Positions 45,123-56,465 are shown, counted from the stretch's first letter. The stretch: 64,000 bases of DNA from Eurosta solidaginis (GCF_040869045.1 NC_090319.1:233113832-233177831), one strand, 5' to 3'. The notes: generated by a model from the letters alone, not told the origin. A program made the numbers and translations.

Positions 45123-46600
45123 GTATTTAATCCATACTAGGTAACCCTCTGTGGTTAAGACTAACTAACTTTTCGGTTTTTTTTTCAAATTAGCATACGT
45201 TTTGACCTAGTCATATAAAATGTGTCTAGTTATAAGTGAAAGTTTAATTATAAAACAAAAAGAGAAAAACGTGAGCTAAACAAGTTTTCTGTTACGTTTC
45301 AACTTTTATAAAACAAAATTATCTTACCAAAAACTGAATAGGTGATAAATAGGTGTAAATACAGATATAAATGAAGCAAAAATATTAAACCCTATTAAAC
45401 AATACTTATATATAATAGGGATTAAAAGCAGAAAAACATGTGCACACTTTTTTTGAAGTTGTAGGTGTGAGCTGTACATAACTGTGCTGAAGCTGGAAAA
45501 TCCCTGGTTTCAACTTTAAGGTGAAGTATTTCTATTTTTATTAATATTTTTAGACTTTGCCCTGAACATTTTTTTTCTGTTTTATTTTTGTGTTAATTAT
45601 TTTAGTTTATCTCAATTTATTTTATTTTAGTTCATATGGTATTTGAACATTTAGTTGATTTGATTGTAGTTTATGTTAGTTTATCTGAATAGTGCTATCA
45701 CTCCATCATCTTACTATATTTTATTTTACTTTACTATGCTTTAATTTAGATTTTCAGATCAATTGCAAAAAGAACTAGAAGTTGAAAAAAAGTCTTCATG
45801 GAAGTTTTTTAACAAATTCCCTGTGCGATGAGTCATATGTGACTCATAATAGCGTATTGGAATGAGTTCATGAGTCATATGTGACTCATTTCTTTATACA
45901 ACTTAAAGACGCTTTCTTGGTACGAACGTGTCGTTATATATATTTGTGAATTCCATGTGAGCGGAAACAAAAAAGCCCAAACTTTAGGAAAGTGAAAGAA
46001 AATTTCGAAACATTTTTTCGTTTTTTTTCTAATACCTTTTTCTCATTTTCTTCAATTTTTGGTTATACTTCTAACTTCACTTAAGAGCGTACTTATACAC
46101 GCTTTTGAAATTTATATACCAATTTACCGTTATTTTGATTCGTAAACTTAAATTATTTCTTATAGTCCTATATGTTCACCTGGGACTCATTGGACGTGGT
46201 AAACAAGATCGGGTTTGCTACGTTCCTGAGTCACATTTGAATCACAAAATAGAAGAGCCAAAATAAGGTAAATATATGTCAAATCATTTATAAAAATAGT
46301 ATTACATAATATGTATTCATATTATTCAATTAAGCAATACAAAAATTAATGGGCGTAGCACATTCTCAAAGCGCTTTGTCTAAAGCAGCGCATTCATAAT
46401 CCTAGTGAAATGAATTGAATGTATTTTTAAATTTTTTTGCTTATGGGCATATGTTAATATAAATGAATGGGTGTAATTTTAAATATTAAATTTTCTTTTA
46501 TGTGATTTTTAAATTCCCTACGATCAAATTTGGTTTGGAATCTCTCAATTTAGTAAATTATAGTGGTCCGTGTTACGGAACGAACTCACCCATTGGTTCA
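45123..46600. repeat. AT-rich segment of the tandem unit, copy 3
   Basis: Equivalent of 5706-7260, with the uninterrupted AAAATAAGGTA site at about 46260. TGAGTCA pairs are at 45828-45847 and 45870-45889. No gene. Confidence 0.8.
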
Positions 46601-46614
46601 ACCGTCGATATTGC

Positions 46615-46950
46615 TGCAGCTGGTGCTGTTACAGCAGGCCTATGTTCGGCGGTCCTGCAGTTGGTGTGGGTAAAACTGGTGGTGTTGCAGCAGGCCTATA
46701 TTCGGCGGCCCTGCTGTTGTTGTTGTTCAAGCTGGTGTTGCAGCAGGCCTATGTTTAGCGGCCCTGCTGTTGTTGTTGTACAAGCTGGTGTTGCAACAGG
46801 CCTAGTTTAGCGGCCCTGCTCTTGTTGTTGTAGAAGCTGGTGTTGCAGCAAGCCTATGTTTAGCGGCCCTGCTGTTGTTGTTGAACAAGCTGGTGTTGCA
46901 GCAGGCCAATATTTAGCGGCCCTGCTGTTGCTGTTGTACAAGCTGGTGCT
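46615..46950. repeat. 53-bp minisatellite, unit 3 (about 6 copies)
   Basis: Landmarks at 46636, 46692, 46745, 46798, 46850 (a 52-bp step after a base loss) and 46903. Same 56-bp first step as the other units. Confidence 0.9.
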
Positions 46951-47540
46951 GGTGGTAAGCCTGGTGGATGTTGCGTTTTTGGTAGGCGCTGCCGATGGTG
47001 GCGCGCGTGTTGCACACAGGGATGGTGTTAACGCGCGGTTGTTGGTGGTAGGGCGAGGTTGCGCGATCAATGGTGGAAGCAGTAGCGCGCGATGTTGGCG
47101 CTGCTGGTGGTTTTAGCGCCCGTGGTTGTGGCGCGCGGTTTTGGCGTGCGATGTTGTTATCGTGACCGCCAGTTTTGTGGTTGCGCGCGATTAATGGTGG
47201 TAGCGCGCGGTGTTGCGCTATTGGTGGTGGTTGCGCTCGTAATTGGTGCTGTTGTTGGTATTAGCCCTCAGGGTTGTACGGTTGTAGCACACGGGTTTGT
47301 TGCCGCTTTTGTTAAGGGTGGAACGCGGTATTGCGCTGAGAGCTGTGGTAGCGGTAGCGCGCTATGTTGGGGCTTCTGGTGGTATTAGCGCCCGTGGTTG
47401 TGGCGCGCGGTTTTTGCGTGCGATGTTGTTATCGTGACCGCCTGTTTTGTGGTTGCGCGCGATGAATGGTGGTAGCGCGCGGTGTTGGCGCTATTGGAGG
47501 TGGTGTCGCGTGGCGTTGATATTCTCCCCGGTGGCCGCGC
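46950..47540. repeat. GC-rich G/T-skewed block, unit 3
   Basis: Keeps both 110-bp direct repeats (near 47113 and 47388). No gene. Confidence 0.7.
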
Positions 47541-48290
47541 ATGTTTGGTATTCTTTAAAAACGAAAGGCGATTTTCTCCAATTAAGCGAGCGTAAGCAGC
47601 GAGGCAACGCCCAGCCGAAGTAGTACACACTCGATTTTCTATTTTCGCACAACTGGAATTTCACTTTAAACGAAAATTAATTATAAACACATTTGAGTGT
47701 ACGTCCTTCGTCGCCTCAGCTAATCTTCTCGTGCACAAGTTCTAAGCCAATTTACTTTTTCCTGCCATCCTTTTTAGGTTTTTTCCGGCACACATCATAA
47801 TCAAGCACCATTCTTTTCTTTGTCCAAACACCAACTGACCATGGCATTCTAGCAAATTCCATGCTATTATTGCGACTGCGCAGTGGAACGAAGCCGTTAA
47901 ATCGCATGATTTAACTGTGGTTGCCATGGTGGTTGCCTACGAGGTGGTAGTCGCAGTGATATTCCTGCGGCCATCATTAAAAGTTCCATATACTTTGTTT
48001 TTGTGAACCGGTGGACCAATGTCAAAATCGCACCGCGCTGAAAGGTGAAGTGTCAAATGGTATAAAAACTACAAGTCAGTTATCACCTTGCATAGTTACG
48101 CCATGGTGGTTGCCGTTATTGGGAATTTTTCCACACCATTGGATTCTTTCGCGATTTCACATGCGCGAAATTAACAAAAAATTATTTTAACCACCCCAGG
48201 CAGACATGAGTGAGGGTGAATCCTACCTTTTTCATATCACTAGCCAACTGGTACGTTCCAAGGGTGACTCTCCCAAGTGGACCATAACAA
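47540..48290. repeat. Spacer segment of the tandem unit, copy 3 (truncated)
   Basis: Equivalent of about 8786-9510, after a deletion of about 0.6 kb at 47540. Similarity to unit 1 stops at CCATAACAACC (about 48290), so no gypsy element follows. No gene. Confidence 0.75.
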
Positions 48291-49040
48291 CCGAACCATT
48301 TCGAACCTTTTCGAACCTTTTTTGACAAATATCCGCTACGGTTTTTTTTTATTTAGTCGCCAAGCCCGCCCTTTTTCATTTAATTTGTCTAGAATACTTT
48401 TAATGCCATAAGTCGAACAAAAATTTACCAATCCTTGTGAAATTTGGTATGGGCATAGATTTTATGACGATAACTGTTTTCTGTGAAAATGGGCGAAATC
48501 GGTTGAAGCCACGCCCAGTTTTTATACACAGTCGACCGTCTGTCCTTCCTATCGGCCATTAACACGATAACTTGAGCAAAGTTCGATATATCTTTACTAA
48601 AATTAGTTCACGTACTTATCTGAACTCACTTTGTATTGGTATGAAAAATGACCGAAATCCGACCATGACCACGCCCACTTTTTCGAAAATAAAAAAAATG
48701 CCATAATTCTATACCAAATACGAAAAAAGAGATGAAACATGGTAATTGGATTGGTTTATTGACGCAAAATATAACTTAAGAAAAAACTTTGTAAAATGGG
48801 TGACACCTATCATATTTAGTAGAAGAAAATGAAAAAGTTCTGCAGGACGAAATCAAAAGCCCTTGGAATCTTGGCAGGAATACTGTTCGTGGTATTACAT
48901 ATATAAATAAATTAGCAGTACCCGACACGTGATGTTCTGGGTCACCCTGGTCCACATTTTCTCTTTGCAATTGGTCTCTAAGTGTTGCCTTTTTGTTGCT
49001 ATTCCTAATTCTATATGCCAAATTTATTCACTTATGCCCA
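48291..49040. other. Anonymous spacer, no gene
   Basis: It begins with three short tandem copies of a CGAACC(A/T)TTT motif (48291-48325) exactly at the unit-3 breakpoint. The rest contains CCACGCCCA(C/G)TTTTT twice (48510, 48667), which suggests an old dispersed repeat, but I cannot name it. The one 81-residue frame (49021-48776) shows no known motif and is left out. Confidence 0.5.
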
Positions 49041-49206
49041 GTTTTTCAGTGCAAGCTTAAACTACAGTTAAGGTTGACTAGAGTTTAACCTTGCCACTTT
49101 GTTCGATAACATAAAATTTTGCTGCTCATCTCAGCTTAAGCGGCCAAAGTGGCAGGGTTAAACTCTAGTCAACTTTAACTGCAGTTTGAACTCGCACTGA
49201 AAAACG
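49041..49206. mobile_element. Foldback element (62-bp inverted arms, about 42-bp loop)
   Basis: The left arm 49041-49102 (AGTTTTTCAGTGCAAGCTTA onward) pairs with the right arm 49145-49206 (ending CGCACTGAAAAAC) with only a few mismatches. There is no coding capacity. The structure fits a MITE or foldback insertion, or a transcribed hairpin. No clear target duplication was found. Confidence 0.75.
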
Positions 49207-49839
49207 AGGTATTCGATTTTACAAGTGAACAAGATAAAAATAAAATGTAAGAAAATTTTTGGGTGAAACTATACATTAAGGGACCAAGGGGAGGGGTAGG
49301 GATGATACCCTCCCCGCTCCCCTTCTAAAAACTCCACCCCATCCACAGGAGGCTTATAGATTGATTTCAATTTAATATTAAAGTTACCGAAAAATGGAAG
49401 AAAATTGAACAAATATTTGAATTTCAATTATTATGTTTCACGGTTCGAATCCCGGTGAAACCTTTGACAACATTACAAAATTGCCTGATGATGATTACGT
49501 TGGCGGTTTTTTAAATGGTTCCATAGCAATATGCCAGTAAATGTTTCATTATTTTCAGTTTCTCTTAGAAAAACATAATAATGGAAATTCAATTATTATA
49601 AGCCGGTGTTAAGCTCATGAATTCTTAAATATAAGTATAAACTGAACACACCATTAAACAAACATACATAAATATGTACAACTGAGCCAGAGTTTACAAA
49701 GCTTCTCATTCGCAACGAAGAAGCACTTTACAAAAACAAATCTACATGGCACACAAAATTAATATAGAGACAAAATGTCTCAATTGTGTTGTTAGTGTAG
49801 AAATGAGAAAAACTGAATTAAGCATGAAAACAAATACCA

Positions 49840-49911
49840 GCAGGATGGCCTAGTAGTTAAAGGCTACTGCAGTTTCACCATGTGATTCACGGTTCAAATC
49901 CCGGTGAAACC
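49840..49911 (+). ncRNA. tRNA-like module 1 (A and B boxes)
   Basis: A box TGGCCTAGTAG and B box GTTCAAATC are spaced 46 bp start to start, as in tRNA genes. The middle has TTTCACC, as in the anticodon loop of glutamate tRNA. The T stem and anticodon stem do not pair well, so I call it tRNA-like, not a tRNA gene. A TTTT run follows about 40 bp downstream. Confidence 0.6.
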
Positions 49912-50288
49912 TTTGACAATATTACAAAATTGCCTGATGATGATTACGTTGGCGGTTTTCGAAATGGTTCCATAGCAATATGCCAGTAAATGTTTCATTC
50001 TTTTCAGTTTCTCTTAGAAAAACATAATAATTGAAATTCAATTATTATAAGCCGGTGTTAAGCTCATGAATTCTTAAATATAAGTATAAACTGAACACAC
50101 CATTAAACAAACATACATAAATATGTACAACTGAGCCTGAGTTTACAAAGCTTCTCATTCGCAACGAAGAAGAACTTTACAAAAACAAATCTACATGGCA
50201 CACACAATTAATATAGAGACAAAATGACTCAATTGTGTTGTTAGTGTAAAAATGAGAAAAACTGAATTAAGCATGAAAACAAATACCA

Positions 50289-50360
50289 GCAGGATGGCCT
50301 AGTGGTTAAAGGCTACTGCAGTTTCACCATGTGATTCACGGTTCGAATTCCGGTGAAACC
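50289..50360 (+). ncRNA. tRNA-like module 2
   Basis: A box TGGCCTAGTGG fits the consensus TRGYNNANNNG; B box GTTCGAATT has the last base changed. Confidence 0.6.
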
Positions 50361-50737
50361 TTTGACAACATTACAAAATTGCCTGATGATGATTACGTTC
50401 GCGGTTTTCGAAATGGTTCCATAGCAATATGCCAGTAAATATTTCATTCTTTTCAGTTTCTCTTAGAAAAACATAATAATTGAAACTCAATTATTATAAG
50501 CCGGTATTAAGCTCCTGAATTCTTAAATATAAGTATAAACTGAACACACCATTAAACAAACATACATAAATATGTACAACTGAGCCTGAGTTTACAAAGC
50601 TTCTCATTCGCAACGAAGAAGAACTTTACAAAAACAAATCTACATGGCACACAAAATTAATATAGAGACAAAATGTCTAAATTGTGTTGTTAGAGTAGAA
50701 ATGAGAAAAACTGAATTAAGCATGAAAACAAATACCA

Positions 50738-50809
50738 GCAGGATGGCCTAGTGGTTAAAGGCTACTGCAGTTTCACTATGTGATTCATGGTTCGAATCTC
50801 GGCGAAACC
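50738..50809 (+). ncRNA. tRNA-like module 3
   Basis: A box TGGCCTAGTGG and B box GTTCGAATC both fit the RNA polymerase III consensus. Confidence 0.6.
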
Positions 50810-51071
50810 TTTGACAACATTACAAAATTGCCTGATGATGATTACGTTGGCGGTTTTCGGTTTCCATAGCAATATGCCAGTAAATGTTTCATTATTTTCA
50901 GTTTCTCTTACAAAAACATAATAATTGAAATTCAATTATTATAAGCCGGTGTTAAGCTCATGAATTCTTAAATTTATTGTTATTGTCTAAAAAATGTTTA
51001 TTTACTTTATATCTAGTTCGGGTTAGTTTTGCTTTTACTTTTGGAATTCCATTTTTAAAAGAAAATAAATA

Positions 51072-51096
51072 AACTACTACTACTACTACTACTACT
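51072..51096. repeat. (ACT)n microsatellite
   Basis: Eight ACT/CTA triplets between the 449-bp array and the Loa-like element. Confidence 0.85.
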
Positions 51097-51327
51097 TCTA
51101 TTTCCGGAAATTTTGCTCGAAAAGATGGTGCAAAATCCATCGGGGAAAATGTGACTTCTGGAAGTAGCTTACGTCATTCTTATGGCGTTTTTTTGCTGAA
51201 TAAAAAAATGTTAACCTCTAGCATGCTAGGTTAGGTGAGGTTGGGTAGGGGAAGCTCACTTGGACAACATGAAGCTCCGTTGTGATACCACATATAATAA
51301 ACTAAAATAGCAGTGACGTAGATATAA

Positions 51328-51982
51328 CTACTTAGAGAATCGTTGGGTAGCAACGATAAAGTTCCGAATGATCCCGATCTCAACCTTGGATAGCTCCTCG
51401 GGAGATCCAAGTGAGTCGCGACTGAAAAACTTTCGCCTAGTTCTGGCAAAAGCTGGGCAAACAAGCATAAAGTGATTTGGTGATTCCACCTCATCATCCT
51501 CCATACAGCTGCAGCAGGATGGAGTTTCCAATATATTGAGACGTACCGAATGGATACCCATGGGACAGTGCCCTGTCAAAATCCCAATGACCGTTGATAG
51601 GTGAGCCCTAGTGAACCCAATTATTTCAGCACACCTCCTGCCATCCACTTTCGGCCAGTAAGATCTTGCTACCCTGCAAGACGTAGTGTCCGCCCAACGT
51701 TCGCTGAGTTGACTCGAGGTCCAACTATGTAGGAGCAATCCACAGGTGGCTAGTGGAATCCCGAAATCCCTACAGCCACCTTCATCCGGTCCAGTTGTAC
51801 CGATTGGAGCTAAGAGATCCGATTGACAGTTACCCGGAATATCACTATGGCCCGGGACCCAGATAATCTTAATTGTAAAATAATTCGATGCAATCGCAAG
51901 TGTGGTCAAGCACTCCCAGACCACCTTCGATCGCACTGTAGTTGAGCTCAAGGCCTTTATAGGCGCTTGGCTATCAGAGTAC
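51328..51982 (-). pseudogene. Loa-like ORF2 C-terminus: end of RNase H and zinc motif
   Basis: The frame starts at the insertion junction with MYSDSQAPIKAL, the DSQ motif of RNase H. It continues to IIWVPGHSDIPGNCQSDLLA (the usual WVPGH signature, but the DELA acid is altered) and ends with CCSCMEDDEVESPNHFMLVCP, the C-terminal zinc-binding motif, and a stop at 51328. The rest of RNase H is beyond 56639, on the other side of the Mag-like element. Confidence 0.88.
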
Positions 51983-51987
51983 ATGTT
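51983..51987. repeat. Mag-like element target site duplication, left
   Basis: ATGTT, repeated at 56634-56638. Removing the element rejoins the Loa RNase H frame as EFN-MYSDSQ. Confidence 0.88.
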
Positions 51988-52155
51988 TGTTGGATATTAA
52001 TACCAAATTGCATACAATATGAACACCGTGTAATATACTATCCGAACACTTCCTATTCATTGACATTTGCTAATATGTGTGTAATATGTATATGTGAAGA
52101 AGAATAATAAAAATCTGCCCATTTTGTCTACAACCAAACCAACGTGTACATTGCA
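51988..52155 (+). repeat. Mag-like 5' LTR (168 bp)
   Basis: TGTTGGATAT ... TACATTGCA with TG/CA ends. It differs from the 3' LTR by two bases (near 52056 and the penultimate base). Confidence 0.93.
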
Positions 52156-52156
52156 G

Positions 52157-52175
52157 TGGCGACGAGAAAAAAACG
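52157..52175 (+). promoter_or_regulatory. Mag-like primer-binding site
   Basis: TGGCGACGAGAAAA starts one base after the 5' LTR. The TGG start fits pairing with a tRNA CCA end. I do not assign the tRNA. Confidence 0.65.
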
Positions 52176-52302
52176 AAAAAAGAAAAAATGCTAAAATTGG
52201 ACTTAAAATTTTATTTAAACTAAGAAAACGGGAGAAAAACCAATTCAAGTGTTTGAAATATGACTGGAGGTGCAGCAATGACGGCAACCAACCACCACCA
52301 AG

Positions 52303-52833
52303 ATGATTTATACTCCGAATATCGTGGAGTTTTCGGTAGCAGACAATTGGCGAATATGGCGGGAAAGGTTGGAGTTGCACTTGTTAGAAATTGAGTGCAC
52401 GAAAGAAGCGGGGAAGATTTCGACCCTACTGAGAAATATTAGCGGGGAAGTATACGGAATTTTGCATAGCGTTTGCAGCCCGAAGCTTCCCAGCGAAAAA
52501 ACGTACGAGGAGTTGTGCACAATTTTGGAGCGCCATTTTACTCCTCCCGTCATTTTATTTCATGAAAGACGTAAATTTTACGCCGCGAGAAGAGCCGACA
52601 CCGAAACGGTAGCAGCATGGTACGCACAAGTTAAAAAATTGGCGTTGCAATGCAAATTCGGGGCGGCCCTAGAAAAAATCATTCTAGATAAATTTGTCGT
52701 TGAGCTGCCAGAAAAAATTTTCGAGAAATTTTGCGAAGAGGACGAAGAGATAACGATAGAAAAGGCGCTAAGGAAGGCGTTGGTTATGGAGTCGAAGATT
52801 ACTCAACAATTAACAAGTGCAAAATTCCCGTAA
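52303..52833 (+). CDS. Mag-like Gag (176 residues)
   Basis: Capsid-like protein: VADNWRIWRERLELHLLEIE near residue 12 and FHERRKFYAARRADTETVAAWYAQVKKLALQCKFG near residues 83-117 are typical of Mag-clade Gag. I chose the start at 52303; an upstream ATG at 52260 is in another frame and soon stops. The zinc knuckles belong to the next frame, which overlaps by 17 bp (52817-52833), as expected if Pol is made by a frameshift in the AACAACAACAACAACGAC region or by internal initiation. Confidence 0.9.
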   Translation: MIYTPNIVEFSVADNWRIWRERLELHLLEIECTKEAGKISTLLRNISGEVYGILHSVCSPKLPSEKTYEELCTILERHFTPPVILFHERRKFYAARRADTETVAAWYAQVKKLALQCKFGAALEKIILDKFVVELPEKIFEKFCEEDEEITIEKALRKALVMESKITQQLTSAKFP

Positions 52834-55171
52834 CTACAACAACAACAACGACAGCAGCAGCAACAGTCCAGGCAGGCGTAGCGGAAAAAGAACCGGTGCG
52901 AATTCCAGCAGCAAAAACAACAACGTTGGAAGTATGAAGAAGACACCATGTGCGCATTGTGGTTGGAAAAATCACCAATCAAACAAATGCACGTATCGTA
53001 ATAGCGTGTGCCACTCCTGCAACAAGGTGGGCCATTTGGCGAATGTATGCCAGGTTAATAAAACTAACGTACAATTTGTAAATGTAAAAGAAGATTATGA
53101 TACTTTCGACTCTGTTTTTAATATTTCACATATAGATCGGAGAGAAGGTGGTAACCAGAACGAAGTTGCAATCGAAGTAGGTGGTTATCGGCTTGTCGTC
53201 CTGTGCGATACGGGTGCGCCGTGTTCCTTGATGTCAATCAAAATTTTTGATAAATTTTTCGATCGCAAATGGCTGCGGAAATGTTCAACCTCATACACGG
53301 GATACAGTGGTGAATTGGTCGATGTTATCGGTGAGTTTCTTACTACAGTTCGTTATAGAGAGCGGAGTGTAAACGGAAAATTTATAGTGACCAACACAAA
53401 TCGACCAACCTTGTTAGGACGAGATTTTTTGCGTAGTTTTGGTTTTGAGTTGAAAGTGCGTAGTTCGGTTACCGAGCCTAATAACGTTAATTATGTAGAG
53501 CCGTATTATAGAGTTTTGGACCAGTTGAAAAGCGAATATGCTGAAGTTCTCAGTCGCGAGTTGGGCAAGTGTAATTTAACCGTAGTCAAGTTACAGGTGG
53601 AAAGAGGGTGCAACCCGGTATTTTGCAAGCCTAGAGCAGTTCCACTGGCTTGGCGTGAGTCCATTGAAAAGCAATTAGCAGATTTAGTCGGAAAGGGTGT
53701 TTTGATACCAGTTGATAGTGCCGATTGGGGTACGCCGTTGGCCCCCATATTAAAGCAGAACGGTCAAATAAGAATTTGTGGGGATTACAAAACTACCGTA
53801 AACCGTTTCCTTAAAGATTTCAAGTACCCATTACCGCGGATAGACCAAATTTTTGCGTCAATGCAGGGTGGGAAACTTTTTACTAAGCTAGATATGTCTA
53901 ATGCGTACAATCAGCTAGTCCTGGATGAAGAGTCACAAAAGATTTGTACTTGGAGCACACATAAAGGTATTTTTAAGATGACGCGGTTGCCGTTTGGCAT
54001 AAAAACCGCGGCGGCCATTTTTCAGAAAACTATAGAGGGTCTGTTAAGAGGTATTCCGAATGTACTTTGTTACCTCGACGATATTACCGTTACCGGCAAA
54101 GACTTCGCAGAACATGTTCTGACTCTTAAACGCGTATTGGGGAAACTTCAGGCGGCAGGATTGCGACTAAATGTTGACAAATGCGAGTTTTTTAAAAGTA
54201 AAATTTCATATTTAGGTTTCGATATTGACGCGGACGGTTTAAAAGAAAATAAAGAACGCGTGCAATGCGTTCTCGACGCCCCGACACCTAATTCGGTGCC
54301 TCAATTACGCGCTTTTATTGGTTTAGTGAACTACCATTCAAGGTTTATACCCAATTTCGCACAGAAGATGGTTCCGCTATATAAGCTTTTACAGAAAAAC
54401 GTTCCCTTTATTTGGAACAAGAAGTGTCAAGAAGCGTACGATACGCTAAAGACAGAGATCGGGTCAGATAAAGTGCTGGTGCATTTTAATCCTAAGTTGC
54501 CAATTATTTTGACCACAGATGCCTGTAACACCGCGGTAGCAGGCGTGTTATCGCACGTATATGACAGCGGAGTGAGGAGACCCATAGCTTTTATTTCACG
54601 GGCTTTAAACAGGGCTGAACTAAACTACATTGCTATGGAAAAGGAAGCCCTAGCTATTGTTTTTAATGTGACCAAGTTAAGACAATACTTGTTGGGAGTA
54701 TCATTTACGTTGGAAACAGACCATAGACCGTTGCTTATATTGTTTGGCGAGAATAAGGGTATTCCGTCCATAGCTGCGGCCAGAATACAGCGCTGGGCGT
54801 TGATATTATCAGGATTTGACTATAAAATTAAATACGTCAAGGGGTCTATTATTTACGCAGATAATTTATCGCGAATTTCGCAAACGAGTGTTTCAGCGGT
54901 GTCATCAGAGTCGACTTTTATTAATTATTGTAGTTCAGCGGAGTTAAATTACAAACAGGTGGCAATTGAGACACGGCGAGACCCGGTGCTGTCAAAAGTG
55001 ATGCAAAGTGTTCAAGAGGGTACGGTTTCAGGTTTAAAAGGCAAAGAGTTTGAGGCATTTCGGACAAAAGGGATAGAGCTAAGTGTAGAGGCAGGGTGCG
55101 TTTTATGGGGTTACAGGACGGTAATACCAAAAAAGTTGCAGAAGCAAATTATGGAATCCTTTCATCAATAA
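52817..55171 (+). pseudogene. Mag-like Pol: zinc knuckles, protease, RT, RNase H
   Basis: 784 residues. Two zinc knuckles (CAHCGWKNHQSNKC, CHSCNKVGHLANVC; residues 42-74); protease LCDTGAPCSLMS (DTG, about residue 131); RT with ICGDYKTTVN, LFTKLDMSNAYNQL, LPFGIKTAAAIFQ and catalytic YLDD (about residue 420); RNase H with LTTDACNTAVAGV, EKEALAIVF and TDHRPLLIL; tether KYVKGSIIYADNLSRI. It ends at TAA 55169-55171, just before the integrase zinc motif. The catalytic residues look intact, but the polyprotein is cut short of integrase. Confidence 0.95.
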
Positions 55172-56259
55172 CACCTTGGCATTGTAAAGACGAAAGCGTT
55201 GGTTCGCTCGTATATATGGTGACCGCGTATAGATAATGACGTGGAGGCTCTTATAAAGTCTTGCCAATCGTGTCAATCAGTACCTTCCAGTCCTGAAAAA
55301 AGTAGTTTGATGCCCTGGGCGGCAGCGGAGTCGGCATGGCAGCGTTACACGTGGATTTTGTGGGACCAGTGCGAGGCTTTCAGCTGTTAATAATAGTAGA
55401 TTCCTTTTCGAAATGGGTGGAGGTTTTTAAAACAAAAGAAATGACTAGTGCTTTCACAATCAGTAAATTGCGCGAAGTGTTTTGTAGGTTTGGTTTGGTG
55501 GACACGCTAGTTAGCGATAACGGAACGCAGTTTACGTCATTGGAGTTTAAAACCTTCATGAGTAAAAACTACATTAAACATGTGCTAACGGCACCTGACC
55601 ACCCAGCCACTAATGGGCAAGCGGAGAACTTCGTAAAAACGTTAAAAAAATCTTTAGTAGCAAGTTTTGCAGGCAAAGCTAACTTTAGCCTTGATGATGT
55701 ATTGAACAGGTTTCTGTTCGACTATAGGATTTCTAAACATTGTACAACAAATGAGTCCCCCGCAAAATTGATGTTAGGAAGGGAGCTAAAATCGAGATTT
55801 AGCGCTCTCAAACCACCATTGGTAAGAGACGTCATAAAAACGAACCAACAAACCGCTGTTAACAACTGTAGAGGTAAACGCGATACCACGTTCACCGTAG
55901 GCCAGAACGTAATAGTGAGAAATTACTCGAATCCTAACAAGGCTGGTTGGTCACCAGGCACCGTACAGAAAAAGTTAGGTCCGCGTAATTACATAGTAAT
56001 GCTAGCGAACGAAAACCGCTCAATAAAACGACACCTCGACCAGATCCGCAATGCCGACCTCGTGTGTGGGGAAGAGGCTTCTCGCAACGAACCGGGTGTT
56101 GAATTACCGGCTAGCCCTGCTCAAGTTAAGTCGGGCAGCATGGAGGATCATTGCGAACCCGTATCAAGTGAACCTCAAGAGGAGGTGGAAAATGAAGCTA
56201 GGCAAATGCCTATAAGAAGTAGCAAGCAGAAAGCCATAGAGGCAATGCGAAAAAAATAA
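55172..56259 (+). pseudogene. Mag-like integrase, broken at the N-terminus
   Basis: In phase with Pol after the TAA, HLGIVKTKALVRSYIW then TGA (55220-55222) and a ...SCQSCQS pair form a damaged HHCC domain. A one-base loss at about 55340 moves the frame. The open stretch from 55336 (307 residues) carries the core: HVDFVGP, VSDNGTQF and ATNGQAENF (D, D, E), then a GPY/F-like region (GWSPGTVQKKLGPRNYIV) and a charged tail. In a functional element it would insert the cDNA. Confidence 0.92.
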
Positions 56260-56454
56260 CAAAATTATATTCTTTATTGTATTCATTAACGTAACATTCA
56301 ATCTGGTATAGTTGAAATGGATATCTAATACTTTTATTTTTCATTCACTTAAAATACTAAGTATATAAGGATATACATAAGTATATATATATACAAGTTT
56401 AAAAATTTCATGAATTCCAAAATGTAATGTGTAATAAGTAGGTATACAAAACCT

Positions 56455-56464
56455 AAGAAAGGGG
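56455..56464 (+). promoter_or_regulatory. Mag-like polypurine tract
   Basis: AAGAAAGGGG one base upstream of the 3' LTR. Confidence 0.85.
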
Positions 56465-56465
56465 T

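Larger units (their letters stand above)
49380..50975 (+). repeat. 449-bp tandem repeat array carrying tRNA-like modules
   Basis: The landmark CCTTTGACAA recurs at 49461, 49910, 50359 and 50808, each exactly 449 bp apart. Copies are about 97% alike by eye. Each full repeat has a tRNA-like module followed by a 370-bp AT-rich tail. The first copy keeps only the 3' part of the module and the last stops about 160 bp after its module. The layout suggests a tRNA-derived SINE-like unit amplified in tandem. Confidence 0.9.

Noticed and set aside
1..48290. rDNA array with R1 insertions
   Set aside because: No 18S or 28S sequence was recognised, and the target site is not the conserved R1 site in 28S as I know it.
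49380..50975. Functional tRNA gene cluster
   Set aside because: A and B boxes fit, but the T and anticodon stems do not pair properly and the acceptor stem is not evident.
49380..50975. CRISPR array
   Set aside because: Units are 449 bp with no short repeat/spacer pattern, and the context is eukaryotic.
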